A stretch of DNA of 64,000 bases from Alphaproteobacteria bacterium (GTDB lineage: Bacteria > Pseudomonadota > Alphaproteobacteria > Rickettsiales > SXRF01): positions 138,449 through 202,448 of the forward strand of contig JANYBV010000038.1 of NCBI GenBank assembly GCA_025360605.1. The letters run 5' to 3'. Below are positions 26,452 to 38,374 of this stretch, in pieces. A program made the translations under genes and the position numbers. The notes under the pieces are model-generated. The model worked only from the letters and a program-made list of their open reading frames with translations, was not told the DNA's origin and ran no database searches. Position 1 is the first letter of the stretch, and every line of letters begins with the position of its first letter.

Positions 26452-27012
26452 TTATATACTGTACACTATGGGCTCGGAAACGTGCAGCACGCGGTAGTCG
26501 ATGTGCGAGTCGCCGCTGGGTTTGGCGGCGCTAGCCATGTCTTTCCACAAGGAAAAACGCAATATTTCCCAGCGGTCGGCATCGAATGCTGCCACATGCA
26601 TGTACAGGTTAGGATCTTTCATTGCTTCTGACTGCAAATCTTTTTCGTAATTCAAAAAAACATCCAGCTTTTCTTCCGGCGGAATAATATCCACCTCGCG
26701 GCGCGCAAAGGTGGGCACGATGTCGCGGTTTCCATAGCCTGTATGCACCACAAACCAGCTGCGCACGCGCACGCGGCTGAAGGTTTCCACCACGCCTTTG
26801 AATAAATCATCCAGTAAAAATGTCTGCGCCTCGACCAGATCCTTCCACACATAAAATGGCGCATACAGCTTGTCTTCTTCGTTGTAGAGAAACGACTTAT
26901 GCACCAGCCCCTTATGGCCGTCAAAATGCTGCTTGCGTTCGTTCACGCGCTGTTCAATCAGCGCCGCATCGTAATTGATCGGCAATTGTATCGAATATTG
27001 CATCGCCAGCAT
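26452..27012 (-). CDS. DUF4865 family protein
   Basis: The protein has 186 residues and matches the DUF4865 pattern: MLAMQYSIQLPINYDAALIEQRVNERKQHFDGHKGLVHKSFLYNEED, then LYAPFYVWKD and a C-terminal alpha/beta part. The fold is thought to be related to dimeric alpha+beta barrel / monooxygenase-like proteins, but no activity is established. The ATG at 27012 is favoured by an AGGCA seven bases upstream; Met4 is also possible. The end abuts an A/T-rich region. Confidence 0.7.
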   Translation of the reverse strand: MLAMQYSIQLPINYDAALIEQRVNERKQHFDGHKGLVHKSFLYNEEDKLYAPFYVWKDLVEAQTFLLDDLFKGVVETFSRVRVRSWFVVHTGYGNRDIVPTFARREVDIIPPEEKLDVFLNYEKDLQSEAMKDPNLYMHVAAFDADRWEILRFSLWKDMASAAKPSGDSHIDYRVLHVSEPIVYSI

Positions 27013-27144
27013 GGATTGCCTGTGGATTAGTTAGTGTAAGTTGAACGTCTGCTTTATTTTATTTTTCTTTCGGCTCCGAAACGAAGCTGAGGCGGGGATT
27101 CTTAAGAATTTATCGGCGTAAATCAAGCAATGTTTTTACAGCCG

Positions 27145-27444
27145 TTAATCAGATTGCTGGCTTTCACGCTGTTTGGCAAGTTGCAGTAAGAGAGCTTCTG
27201 ATTTAACATTCAGACGCTTATGCCTTGATGCGGCGCCGCTGGAAAGCTCCAGTGCGGCTACCGGCACGTCCCATTCCCCCGCCAAAAATTTCAAAAGTGC
27301 CTTATTGGCCTTGCCATCCTCGGGAGGGGCGGTGATTTTTACTTTTAATACCGGTTGCCCATCAGCATCCTTCAGCCAGCCGGTAATTTCGTTGCGTGAG
27401 GATTTAGGTATGACATGGAGTACAATTGGGTTGCTGGCCGCCAT
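27145..27444 (-). CDS. DUF167 / YggU family protein (UPF0235)
   Basis: This 99-residue protein of the YggU/DUF167 family shows the core VKITAPPEDGKANKALLKFLAGEWDVPVAALELSSGAASRHKRLNV. The family is widespread and conserved but has no firm biochemical role. It begins six bases after the stop of the response regulator gene, so it is probably co-transcribed with it. Confidence 0.88.
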   Translation of the reverse strand: MAASNPIVLHVIPKSSRNEITGWLKDADGQPVLKVKITAPPEDGKANKALLKFLAGEWDVPVAALELSSGAASRHKRLNVKSEALLLQLAKQRESQQSD

Positions 27445-27449
27445 TACAT

Positions 27450-28415
27450 TTACTGTGCCATCGGCCGCGCATCAGCAACCCCATGTTCATCGTGATGATG
27501 TTTGGGAGTGGCGAGCGACACGTTACAGTGCACCTCGTTGCCATTGTCGGCATAGCGCAAATCATCCAGCATGATAAACGCCTTGGCGATACCGCGCCCA
27601 TTAGGCTCGCTTAAATTACCCGAAGGCTGGTCCTGATACATGTAATTCGTCCAGTCGAACCCCTTGCCTTCGTCGCGTATGATCACATGCAGCCCCGATA
27701 TGTTTTTTTCCAGATGCACATGCACCACCTTCATCCCATATTGCGCGCTGTTCATACGATTTTCAATTTCTTCTTTCCAGCGGTTGGCAACCAAACAGCG
27801 GTTCTTGCGCTGATAACCTATATCAAGATTACCGTGCTCTATCGCGTTGGACAAAATTTCCATCAGCCCCACCGCAATAAATTCGGGATAGACCGCCGCC
27901 TGCGAAATGGTGGATGCCAGAATGCCAGCCTCGGCGTGGGTTTTAATGACAAAATCACCCTCATGCATCAGGTGCATAAACTGCGCGTGATCCGCCGATG
28001 CCTGTAACAACAATTCTTCACGCATGGCGCATTCATTCGCAGCGGAATTCAGTATCGCCGAAAGGATATGCGGATGAAACGGCTTGGTCAGGTAGTAATA
28101 CGCACCGCTGCTCAACCCCTCGCTCATCTGCGCCACGCCGACATCACCGGTCTGTATAATCACGGGGATATGACGTAACATGTCATTACCTTTAATGCGT
28201 TTAAGCAGCTCGAGGCCGCTTAGCCCCGGCATCATTTTATCCACCAGCGCAATGTCGATGGCTCTGGGATTATTCACCAGAAATTCCCACGCGGCATCGC
28301 CAGATTCAAACGACTTCACCGTAAAACCCGTTTCCTGCACGCATTTGGTGAGAATCATCAGGTTGATATCATCATCATCGACGGCAAGAACCGTATATCT
28401 ACGCGGCGTTTTCAT
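27450..28415 (-). CDS. response regulator with RsbW-like HATPase output domain
   Basis: The start at 28415 (MKTPRRYTVLAVDDDDIN) has a GGAGG site upstream; the longer frame to 28628 overlaps the kinase gene. Residues 1-125 are a receiver domain with acidic pocket VDDDD, phospho-Asp in ALVDKMMPGLSG, the Thr in IIQTGD and the Lys in LTKPF. After a linker, residues 185-300 carry a GHKL ATPase: N box ILSNAIEHGNLD, G1 IRDEGKGFDW and G2 NGRGIAKAFIML, as in anti-sigma-factor kinases RsbW/SpoIIAB. It pairs with the adjacent kinase (16-17 base overlap). The partner of its output domain is not visible here. Confidence 0.88.
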   Translation of the reverse strand: MKTPRRYTVLAVDDDDINLMILTKCVQETGFTVKSFESGDAAWEFLVNNPRAIDIALVDKMMPGLSGLELLKRIKGNDMLRHIPVIIQTGDVGVAQMSEGLSSGAYYYLTKPFHPHILSAILNSAANECAMREELLLQASADHAQFMHLMHEGDFVIKTHAEAGILASTISQAAVYPEFIAVGLMEILSNAIEHGNLDIGYQRKNRCLVANRWKEEIENRMNSAQYGMKVVHVHLEKNISGLHVIIRDEGKGFDWTNYMYQDQPSGNLSEPNGRGIAKAFIMLDDLRYADNGNEVHCNVSLATPKHHHDEHGVADARPMAQ

Positions 28416-29928
28416 GTTTTTCCTCCACTGACTGCATTTGCACAATTTGTCTTCCTTCCTGCATCGCTGCAGGCATCGTAAAAGTGACGCACGCCCCATT
28501 GCCGTTGACATTATTACGTGCGCTGATCTGGCCATGATGGGCTTTAATAATACTACGGCAAATGGCCAGACCAAGCCCTGTACCGCCTGCACCTGTATTG
28601 GTGCGGCTACTCTGGCGGAACGATTCAAAAATCAGCTCCTGCTCACCTTCGGGAATGCCGACACCTTCATCCGACACCGATACTTCCATGACAGGCGCAT
28701 CCTCAACCGGCACCGTGCGCGTATGCACGCTGATATTGCGGCCTTCCGGTGTAAATTTAATGGCATTGGTCAGCAGATTGGTCAGCACCTGCACAATTTT
28801 CTCATGGTCGCACACCACGGAATTCTGCGATGTATCCGCCTCGAAATGAATGCCTATATGTTTTTCCTGCATCATAGGACGCACCATTTCCAGCGAGCGT
28901 TGCACCAGATCATGTATATCACCGCGCTGGAGTAAAAACATATGCTCGCCATGCTCGAGCTTCGCCAAATCAAGGACTTCATTGACCAAACGGCTGATGC
29001 GCTGTGCGCCCTTTTGTATCAGCTCAAAATATTGCTTCAGCTGCAATGGTTGAGATGTTTCAACTTCATTGACCCCATAATCGGCAAAGCTCACGATAGC
29101 ATGCAGCGGCGTGCGGAATTCATGCGACATATTACGTAAAAATTCGGTTTTGGCTTCGCTCGCGGCTTCCGCCTTGATCTTGGCCTGTTCAAACTGATGG
29201 GTGCGCTCCTGCACTTTATGCTCGAGAGTTTCATTCGACTGGCGCAACTCAAGGTCGCGTTTGCACACCTCGCCGAGCATGTCGTTAAACGCGTGCGCTA
29301 AAATACCGGTTTCATCGGGATAAGAAGTGTTGGCAACCAACGAATAATCGCGGTTGCGGGTAATCATCTGGGCCTTAGCCGCCAACTCCAGAATAGGTCC
29401 GGAAATCGTACGCTGAAAATAAAAAGTGAGCAGAAGCGTCACCAGCGAAACCACCATCGCTACCGTAATGCTGATAACAATGGCCTTATGTACATAGGTA
29501 TCAATCTCGCGTGTGTCAGAGGCAAGATACACCACCCCCACACGCTCGCCTTGCTGGCGTACCTCGCTTTGCGCTGTCAGCATTTCGGGTAAGACGGCGG
29601 GAATGCCATCTGCTTTGGGCGGGCAGCTGATGGTGTTTCCGGTTTCGTAAGCGGCAAAAGCGTTGCCTTTGGCATCGTAAATACAGGCGAGTTTGATCGC
29701 CGGATTCAGGCGGAAAATATCGAGATTGCTGCGTGCCCTTTTGTTATCCATAAACGCAATGGCGGCACTGTTGCGGTCACCGGCGAGCGTTGCGGTAACG
29801 GCCAGCTCTTTAAGCTTGCTGTCATGCATGTCGTAAATCAGGTACGAGGTGATAGCCGTGACTGTCAGCAACACTGCCGCCAGCGAAATACCCATCATCA
29901 TCATGGTAAGTTTATATTTAATCGACAT
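28399..29928 (-). CDS. membrane sensor histidine kinase
   Basis: This 509-residue kinase has one membrane helix at 8-32, a periplasmic sensor (about 35-145, CHASE8-like, with two Cys), a second helix (about 150-172), HAMP (175-225), a short coiled coil, then HisKA with the phospho-His in FLRNMSHEFRTPLHAIVSFADYG, and a HATPase (N box LTNLLTNAIKF, G1 VSDEGVGIPEG, G2 GTGLGLAICRSI). The signal sensed is unknown. It overlaps the regulator gene and so forms a two-component pair. The promoter should lie in the A/T-rich 29929-30202 gap, which carries no other gene. Confidence 0.92.
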   Translation of the reverse strand: MSIKYKLTMMMMGISLAAVLLTVTAITSYLIYDMHDSKLKELAVTATLAGDRNSAAIAFMDNKRARSNLDIFRLNPAIKLACIYDAKGNAFAAYETGNTISCPPKADGIPAVLPEMLTAQSEVRQQGERVGVVYLASDTREIDTYVHKAIVISITVAMVVSLVTLLLTFYFQRTISGPILELAAKAQMITRNRDYSLVANTSYPDETGILAHAFNDMLGEVCKRDLELRQSNETLEHKVQERTHQFEQAKIKAEAASEAKTEFLRNMSHEFRTPLHAIVSFADYGVNEVETSQPLQLKQYFELIQKGAQRISRLVNEVLDLAKLEHGEHMFLLQRGDIHDLVQRSLEMVRPMMQEKHIGIHFEADTSQNSVVCDHEKIVQVLTNLLTNAIKFTPEGRNISVHTRTVPVEDAPVMEVSVSDEGVGIPEGEQELIFESFRQSSRTNTGAGGTGLGLAICRSIIKAHHGQISARNNVNGNGACVTFTMPAAMQEGRQIVQMQSVEEKHENAA

Positions 29929-30202
29929 ACGATGGCCTTGTTGCCTATGCGTGTATATCCATAATAAGCGATGTAAATTAATGAGTTATTAATCAATAAT
30001 TTACCGTATTTTAGGCATATTTGCCCTAAATGTATTTTACCCCTGCAATGCCATGATTTAACGGACATAAACGGTAGTCACGCTTTTTGCTTTTAGCAGT
30101 AAAATATTTTTAGTGACAAGGTACGCTCTGCGCCCGCTTGTAACTTCTGGGGCAGTGAATGCGAATGACGTGGTAAGCTCACCTCTTAAAGGAGTATCCG
30201 CC

Positions 30203-30805
30203 ATGCCCCTGTTGAAACGCCTGTGTCTAACCTTGGGATTACTATTCCCACTCCAATCGTATGCTGCTGAAACCCAGCGTGCCATTTTTGCGGGCGGATG
30301 TTTCTGGTGCATGCAATCCGAATTTTCCGACACGGCAGGCATTATCTCGGTAATCTCCGGTTACAGCGGCGGAACCGTCCCAAACCCAAGCTATGAGCAA
30401 GTTTCCAGCGGCACCACCGGACATGCCGAATCCATTGAAGTGGTGTACAATCCCGAAAAAATTGCTTACGAAAAACTGCTGAAAATATACTGGGGCAATA
30501 TCGACCCCACCGATCAGGGCGGACAGTTCGCCGACCGCGGCAGCCAGTATCGCACCGCTATTTTCTACACCACCGACGAGCAGCGACAACTGGCAGAAAC
30601 ATCGAAAAAAGCCGTTGCAGAGAAACTAAAAAAGACGATTTATACTGAAATAACAAAAGCCGGTGAGTTTTATCCCGCCGAGACCTACCATCAGGATTAT
30701 GCCAAAAAGAACCCACTCCACTATAACGCCTATAAATATGGCAGTGGGCGTGTATCCACCCTGAAGACGCTATGGGGCGACGAAAACCACCCTGAAAAAC
30801 CGTAA
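30203..30805 (+). CDS. msrA: peptide methionine sulfoxide reductase A, exported
   Basis: MsrA reduces methionine-S-sulfoxide in damaged proteins. The start at 30203 follows an AAAGGAG ribosome binding site and opens a signal peptide (MPLLKRLCLTLGLLFPLQSYAAE), so the enzyme is probably periplasmic. The frame further upstream (from 30113) is not supported. The active site GGCFWCMQSEFS includes the catalytic Cys, and the SGYSGG, GHAESIEVVYNP and TYHQDY motifs are intact. About 200 residues in all. Confidence 0.94.
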   Translation: MPLLKRLCLTLGLLFPLQSYAAETQRAIFAGGCFWCMQSEFSDTAGIISVISGYSGGTVPNPSYEQVSSGTTGHAESIEVVYNPEKIAYEKLLKIYWGNIDPTDQGGQFADRGSQYRTAIFYTTDEQRQLAETSKKAVAEKLKKTIYTEITKAGEFYPAETYHQDYAKKNPLHYNAYKYGSGRVSTLKTLWGDENHPEKP

Positions 30806-30831
30806 ATTAACGGTTTTAAAAGCTTTTTTTG
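30796..30831 (+). terminator. Rho-independent terminator after msrA
   Basis: AAAACCGT (30796-30803) pairs with ACGGTTTT (30810-30817), overlapping the stop codon, with a six-base loop. A run of seven T follows shortly after (30825-30831). Confidence 0.7.
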
Positions 30832-30883
30832 CTAAAAATCATCCTGTTTACAATCGTTTCGCTCCTAGCTGGGAACGTATGTC

Positions 30884-32056
30884 ATGGATGCTGTAAGGGA
30901 TGATTTTTATAAAAACGTGAAAGGCTTCGGGCAATTCTCGCAATTGTCCGATCCATCGCATTACGTTGCCGCTCCCGCCTCGTGGTTTGTAGTGACAACT
31001 GATGTTATTAATTCCACCATCGCTATTGAAAACGGCCAGTACAAAGACATCAACCTATCCGGTGCTGCCGTGATTATGTCTGTCCTCAATCTCGCGCGCG
31101 AGGTGTCACTGCCTTACGCCTTTGGCGGTGACGGTGCAACCATGCTTATTCCCGCGTCGTTGAGGGATGACGCCTTGCAAGCGCTGGCGGCGGTACAAAC
31201 CAAAGTGGAGCTGGCATTTAATCTTGAACTACGCACCGGACTGGTGCCGGTACAGGCACTGTACGACGCAGGCTGCACGTTACTCGTAGGCAAGTTTCAT
31301 CTCTCTTCCACCGCCTCGCAGGCGGTGTTTCAGGGGAATGCACTGACAGTGGCCGAGCAATGGCTGAAAAAAAATAGTGATAAGGTCATCCATCCGCAAA
31401 CCTCAACGGATGAACCCGATCTTGAGGGGCTGGAATGCCGCTGGCAGCCGTTGCACAACCGTCATGGCAAAATCATCAGCCTCTTAGTCAAAGTAGCACC
31501 TGCCTATGAAAAACAGGCGTGGAAAATTTATGCCGAAACACTCAAGGCCATCGAGGCGATTTATCCGGAACATACCCAATCCTCTCCGGCAACCACAGGC
31601 GGTATGCAGCTAAGTTTTTCTCCGGCAACGCTAATGAAAGAGGTGCAATTACGCAGCCATAATTCGCTGCTGGCAAAAATGTTGTATTTCGTACGGATGC
31701 TGCTCACCAACCTGATCGGTCAGTGCAGTTTTCTCAGTAGGCGGAAACTATTGGGCTTTAATGGCACGCAATATCTGCAGGAGCTGGTGGCCAACAGCGA
31801 CTCACGCAAATTTGATGAAATACTGCGCATGGTACTCGACAGCACACAGGCACAGCATGACGAACTCGTCCACACGCTCGAAACCAAACGCGTATCGGGA
31901 CAGATCCTGTATGGCATCCATGAATCCTCGCAGGCGCTGATGACCTGCCTTGTTTTCAGCACCTCGGGTGATCATGTCCATCTGGTCGACGGGGCGGATG
32001 GTGGCTATGCGATCGCCGCCAAACAGCTCAAACAACAACTCAAGGCAGCCGGATAA
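30884..32056 (+). CDS. DUF3095 family protein, nucleotide-cyclase-like
   Basis: This 390-residue soluble protein belongs to DUF3095. The N-terminal 190 residues carry a pattern reminiscent of class III cyclases: TTDVINSTIAIENGQYKDINLSGAAVIMSVLNLA (conserved Asp and Ser/Thr) and YAFGGDGATMLIP (Gly-Gly-Asp turn). The rest is a mixed domain with a helical stretch. Activity is not established for the family. It is placed four bases upstream of the MBL-GAF-HD-GYP gene, so the two are co-expressed and probably act together. Confidence 0.8.
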   Translation: MDAVRDDFYKNVKGFGQFSQLSDPSHYVAAPASWFVVTTDVINSTIAIENGQYKDINLSGAAVIMSVLNLAREVSLPYAFGGDGATMLIPASLRDDALQALAAVQTKVELAFNLELRTGLVPVQALYDAGCTLLVGKFHLSSTASQAVFQGNALTVAEQWLKKNSDKVIHPQTSTDEPDLEGLECRWQPLHNRHGKIISLLVKVAPAYEKQAWKIYAETLKAIEAIYPEHTQSSPATTGGMQLSFSPATLMKEVQLRSHNSLLAKMLYFVRMLLTNLIGQCSFLSRRKLLGFNGTQYLQELVANSDSRKFDEILRMVLDSTQAQHDELVHTLETKRVSGQILYGIHESSQALMTCLVFSTSGDHVHLVDGADGGYAIAAKQLKQQLKAAG

Positions 32057-32059
32057 TTT

Positions 32060-34516
<2,457 letters not shown>

Positions 34517-34517
34517 C

Positions 34518-35156
34518 TTATTTCCTGAGGCCTGAAGTTACCAGCGGATACATATTCGCAACCATCACGGCGATACCTTCTTTGGTGGGGTGTACCGTAT
34601 CGGGCTGCATCAGCTCCGGCTTGCCATACACCCCTTCTAAAAAAAACGGATAGAACCCCGCGCCGTACGTCGTTGCCAGTTCGGGAAATAGAGCGTTATA
34701 CGCATCGGCGTAGGCAGGCCCCGCCGTAAACGGTGCCTTCATGCCGATCAGCATCATGCGGATATTGGCCTGTTTAATACGCGACATGATCGTTTCCAGA
34801 TTTTTGCGGACCTCTGCAGGCTGCACCCTTTGCAGTAAATCATTGGCACCGAATTCAACTAAAATGATGTCGGGTTTTTGCGCAACCACCTGATCGACGC
34901 GCCCGACACCGCCTGCCGTGGTTTCGCCGGTTACGCCGTTATTGATGATGGTGACATCGTACCCATCGGCTTTCAGCCTACGCTCTAGCTGCGCCGGAAA
35001 ACTGTCTTCCGCAGCCAGACCATACCCCGAGAACAAACTATCCCCGAAAGCGGCGATCGTGTTGGCTGCTGCCCATGATTGTGAACCCAAGAGCAGATTG
35101 ATGACCATGGCTACCCATAATTTTTTCATCCTGTTATCTTTCCGATTTTGCCTCAT
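34518..35156 (-). CDS. periplasmic GDSL-type esterase/lysophospholipase (TesA-like)
   Basis: This SGNH hydrolase of 212 residues has block I AFGDSLFSGYGL (catalytic Ser), NNGVTGETTAGG, VEFGANDLLQ and the C-terminal catalytic Asp/His pair in DTVHPTKEGI. Start choice: the ATG at 35156 overlaps the folC stop (ATGA), while an inner ATG at 35129 (MKKLWVAMVINLLLGSQSWAAA) gives a more usual signal peptide. Either way it is exported. Substrates of this family are lysophospholipids and aryl or thio esters. Confidence 0.87.
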   Translation of the reverse strand: MRQNRKDNRMKKLWVAMVINLLLGSQSWAAANTIAAFGDSLFSGYGLAAEDSFPAQLERRLKADGYDVTIINNGVTGETTAGGVGRVDQVVAQKPDIILVEFGANDLLQRVQPAEVRKNLETIMSRIKQANIRMMLIGMKAPFTAGPAYADAYNALFPELATTYGAGFYPFFLEGVYGKPELMQPDTVHPTKEGIAVMVANMYPLVTSGLRK

Positions 35157-36439
35157 GCTACCAGAACCCGCAGATACAATGAACCAAATACAAGAATACG
35201 CGCAGGCATTGAGGTGTTTTCCGTAATCTTGCTGATGGCATCTTCAACGTTAGCGCATGTTTCCACCGGCATATGTGCTTTCATGATCTCGGCAATGGTG
35301 TTGGCAGGATAACTCTTCGGCTCCGATACCACCGGCGTGGCATACATGCCTTTAACCTTCCCAGCAAGCGGTGTGAGCAGGCTCTCCACATCTTTGCCTT
35401 GTGTGGTGCCGAAAATAATGTAGGTGGGACGGTCGCGCCACGATTCCTCAATGAAGGCCGCCAGCATATGCCCTGCTGCCATGTTGTGGCCACCATCGAC
35501 CCATAATTCCCAGTGCGGCGGCAACATATCATGGCGCGGCCCTTTCGTAATGCGCTCCAAGCGCGCCGGCCACTGCGCATTCAACAACCCCGCCTCCACC
35601 GCTTCCTGAGAAATTGTGAAATCCTCGAGCAAGGTTGCCGCAGTGATAGCATTACCGGCATTGACATACTGGTGCGGGCCCAGCAAAGAAGGCGGCGGCA
35701 AATCAATCGCACCGTCGGCGTTGATATAGCGAAGTCCGGCAGCGGTTTTCTGCACCGCCCAATGCTGGCCATACACACACACCAGCGCGTCATATTCTTT
35801 CGCCTCGGCCTGCAGCACCTGATGCACCTCCTCGGGCTGGAAGCTGATGATGCACGGTACGCCTGCGCGCATGATACCTGCCTTGTGCCATGCAATTTCC
35901 GGCAACGTATTTCCCAGTATAGTCATGTGGTCGAACGAAATGGTAGTGATGATAGTGAGTGCCGGACGTTCGATCACATTAGTGGGGTCGAAACGCCCGC
36001 TCGCGCCCGTTTCCATCAGCACAATATCGGCGGGAGTTTGTGAAAAGGCGAGCATGGCGGCTGCGGTCGTACCCTCAAAAAAACTAAACGAATCATCTCC
36101 GGCCGCAAGGCGTGCCTGTTCGATCACGGTGAATAAACTGGTATCGTCTATCTCGCGTCCGGCCAGCACAATGCGTTCGTTAAAACGCTTCAGGTGCGGC
36201 GAGGTATAGACATGTACTTTATATCCGGCCGCCTCCAGTATGGCGCGTAAAAATGCAATCGTTGACCCTTTGCCGTTAGTGCCCGCGACATGCACCACCG
36301 GAGGTAATTTTGCTTCCGGATTTCCGAGGCGTTTTAATAGTTCCTGCGTGCGCTCCAGCGGCGTACCTTCGCTGTTGTCGAACAACAGCTTCGGCCAGTG
36401 CGGCATGGTAAGATAAGACGATGAAAAATCAGATGACAT
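35153..36439 (-). CDS. folC: folylpolyglutamate synthase / dihydrofolate synthase
   Basis: FolC adds glutamates to folates. The 428-residue protein contains the P-loop HVAGTNGKGSTIAFLRAI, TSPHLKRFNERI, and the GHN-type WVDGGHNMAAGHMLAAF. It lies in an operon-like arrangement with kbl (overlap 11 bases) and the GDSL gene. In many alphaproteobacteria folC is near accD and trpA; no such genes are present here. Confidence 0.94.
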   Translation of the reverse strand: MSSDFSSSYLTMPHWPKLLFDNSEGTPLERTQELLKRLGNPEAKLPPVVHVAGTNGKGSTIAFLRAILEAAGYKVHVYTSPHLKRFNERIVLAGREIDDTSLFTVIEQARLAAGDDSFSFFEGTTAAAMLAFSQTPADIVLMETGASGRFDPTNVIERPALTIITTISFDHMTILGNTLPEIAWHKAGIMRAGVPCIISFQPEEVHQVLQAEAKEYDALVCVYGQHWAVQKTAAGLRYINADGAIDLPPPSLLGPHQYVNAGNAITAATLLEDFTISQEAVEAGLLNAQWPARLERITKGPRHDMLPPHWELWVDGGHNMAAGHMLAAFIEESWRDRPTYIIFGTTQGKDVESLLTPLAGKVKGMYATPVVSEPKSYPANTIAEIMKAHMPVETCANVEDAISKITENTSMPARILVFGSLYLRVLVA

Positions 36440-37610
36440 CGAGATTTTTCCCGACTTTCTCGAAGGTCTTTAATGCAAAATCAATCTGCGCGTCACTTAA
36501 GTCTGCACACATCTGGATGCGCAAACGCGCAGCGCCTTCAGGCACCACCGGATACCCGAAACCAGTGATGAAAATGCCTTCTTTCAATAGCTCTTTGCTC
36601 ATACGGATGGCAAAAGCGGTTTCGCCGACAATGATCGGTACAATCGCCGATTCGCCTTCCAGCGGTTTGAAGCCCAGCTTTATCAGGCCGTTGCGCATGC
36701 GTTTGGTAATGTCATGCAAACGCGTCACACGCTGCGGTTCGGCCTGCAAAATTTCGATGGCTTTCATGGCGCTTGCGGCAATGGTGGCAGGCAAGGCGTT
36801 AGAAAAAAGTTGCGGGCGCGACACCTGCTGCAAATACTCGATCAGTATTTTCGATCCGGCCACGTAACCACCCGCGGCACCGCCGAGCGCTTTGCCGAGT
36901 GTGCCCGTAATAATATCCACCTGCCCTTCGACACCGAAATGCTCGGCGGTGCCGCGCCCATGATTACCCATCACCCCCACGCCGTGCGAGTCATCAAGTA
37001 TTACCGATGCATTATATTTTTTAGCCAAAGCAATAATCTCCGGCAGGCGCGCGATATCGCCTTCCATGCTGAACACACCGTCCGTTACAATGAAAATACG
37101 CCGAGCGCCAACAACCGATTGTAGTTTGGCTTCAAGATCGGCCAGATCCGAATGTGGATAGACCAGCCGTTTGGCTTTCGACATACGGCAGCCGTCAATC
37201 AGTGACGCATGGTTGAGCGCATCGCTAATCAGCACATCCTCTGCGCCTGCGATAGCGGGCATCAGTCCGGTATTCGCCGTCCAGCACGACACATAGGTGA
37301 GCGCCGCTTGCGTATGATGCAGCTTTGCCAGTGCCGCTTCAATGCGCTCATGAATGGAAAAAGTGCCGCAGATAAAACGTACCGAAGCCGTGCCCGCACC
37401 GTAGGTTTTCAGTGCTTCGCGTCCGGCTTCAATCACCTGCGGGTGATTGGCCAGTCCCAAATAATTGTTAGATGACAGCACCATCACCTTGCCGATATTT
37501 TCCATCGTCACTTCGGTATCCATCGGTGTGGAAAGATAGCGGAAGGCTTTACGCGTTCCGGCTTTGTCCATCGCTGTTAATTCTTCATTCAGGCTTGCAT
37601 CGAGTGTCAT
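36429..37610 (-). CDS. kbl: 2-amino-3-ketobutyrate CoA ligase (glycine C-acetyltransferase)
   Basis: This is an alpha-oxoamine synthase of 393 residues: SSNNYLGLANHPQV, the substrate/PLP loop ILDDSHGVGVMGNHGRGTAEHFGV and the PLP-lysine region DIITGTLGKALGGAAGGYVAG. The closest match by motif is Kbl, which converts 2-amino-3-ketobutyrate and CoA to glycine and acetyl-CoA in threonine breakdown. The usual partner tdh is absent here, so another amino-acid acyltransferase activity (e.g. sphingolipid-type) cannot be excluded. Confidence 0.82.
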   Translation of the reverse strand: MTLDASLNEELTAMDKAGTRKAFRYLSTPMDTEVTMENIGKVMVLSSNNYLGLANHPQVIEAGREALKTYGAGTASVRFICGTFSIHERIEAALAKLHHTQAALTYVSCWTANTGLMPAIAGAEDVLISDALNHASLIDGCRMSKAKRLVYPHSDLADLEAKLQSVVGARRIFIVTDGVFSMEGDIARLPEIIALAKKYNASVILDDSHGVGVMGNHGRGTAEHFGVEGQVDIITGTLGKALGGAAGGYVAGSKILIEYLQQVSRPQLFSNALPATIAASAMKAIEILQAEPQRVTRLHDITKRMRNGLIKLGFKPLEGESAIVPIIVGETAFAIRMSKELLKEGIFITGFGYPVVPEGAARLRIQMCADLSDAQIDFALKTFEKVGKNLDVI

Positions 37611-37619
37611 CGCTTTCTC

Positions 37620-38291
37620 CTAGGGATAGAGTGTCAGTGTATCACCGGTTACGCGGTATTCGCGGAACTGTTTTAAAAAACTCATGCCCAGCAGCGACAT
37701 ATCCATCGCCGCGCTGTTCACCGAAGCCGGAACATTATTAAGCGTGTAAGGCCCCACCACCATCGTGGCAATGCTCACCGGTGCGCCGCTGCCTGTACCG
37801 TTGGCAGTGCTATAAATCTTGGTGTAATTCAGCGTTTCAGGCTGGTAGCCCGCCGACACCGCATCTTCCGGTGACAGCACGATATCGCTTGCACCTGTAT
37901 CGACCAGAAAATCCACCGGCACGCCATTAATTTCCACTTCCATGTGAAAATGCCCGTCCTGCGCCATTTCAATGCTTAAGCCACCGTCATCGGTTTTGTG
38001 AATGCGCGAGGGAATCAGCGCCGTCATGATGCGGCTATAGCGCCACTCGCCGCGAAAACTATAGCCCAGTACCAGCACCAGAATAATAGCGACCCAAACC
38101 ATCGCATCACGCGCTGCTTGCGTCAGCGTCACACGCCGCATCAGCCCTGAACCACTGGCAATAAGCGCGATGAACAATCCCAGATAAAGCACTTGCGTGA
38201 TCTGGTCGGGACGGTTGAGCGCGTAAGGGAATTGCGTTTTCAGCAACAACACCAACGCAGCAACCAGCAATATAACGAACCAGAACCGCAT
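37620..38291 (-). CDS. TIGR02281-type clan AA aspartic protease
   Basis: The start at 38291 (MRFWFVILLVAALVLLLKTQFPY) is supported by AAGGG eight bases upstream; two Met codons lie further upstream (38315 and 38306). The 223-residue protein has three hydrophobic segments in the first 80 residues and then a retropepsin-like domain: VDFLVDTGASDIVLS with the catalytic Asp, and the glycine-flap loop. This family is typical of alphaproteobacteria. It is predicted to face the periplasm; its targets are unknown. Confidence 0.85.
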   Translation of the reverse strand: MRFWFVILLVAALVLLLKTQFPYALNRPDQITQVLYLGLFIALIASGSGLMRRVTLTQAARDAMVWVAIILVLVLGYSFRGEWRYSRIMTALIPSRIHKTDDGGLSIEMAQDGHFHMEVEINGVPVDFLVDTGASDIVLSPEDAVSAGYQPETLNYTKIYSTANGTGSGAPVSIATMVVGPYTLNNVPASVNSAAMDMSLLGMSFLKQFREYRVTGDTLTLYP

Positions 38292-38374
38292 ATGCGAACC
38301 CTTCATGATAGACAACCGCTGAAAGTATCTGCTAATACTTGCGCCTTGATGTCAATATCAGCCACCTGTTCCTT

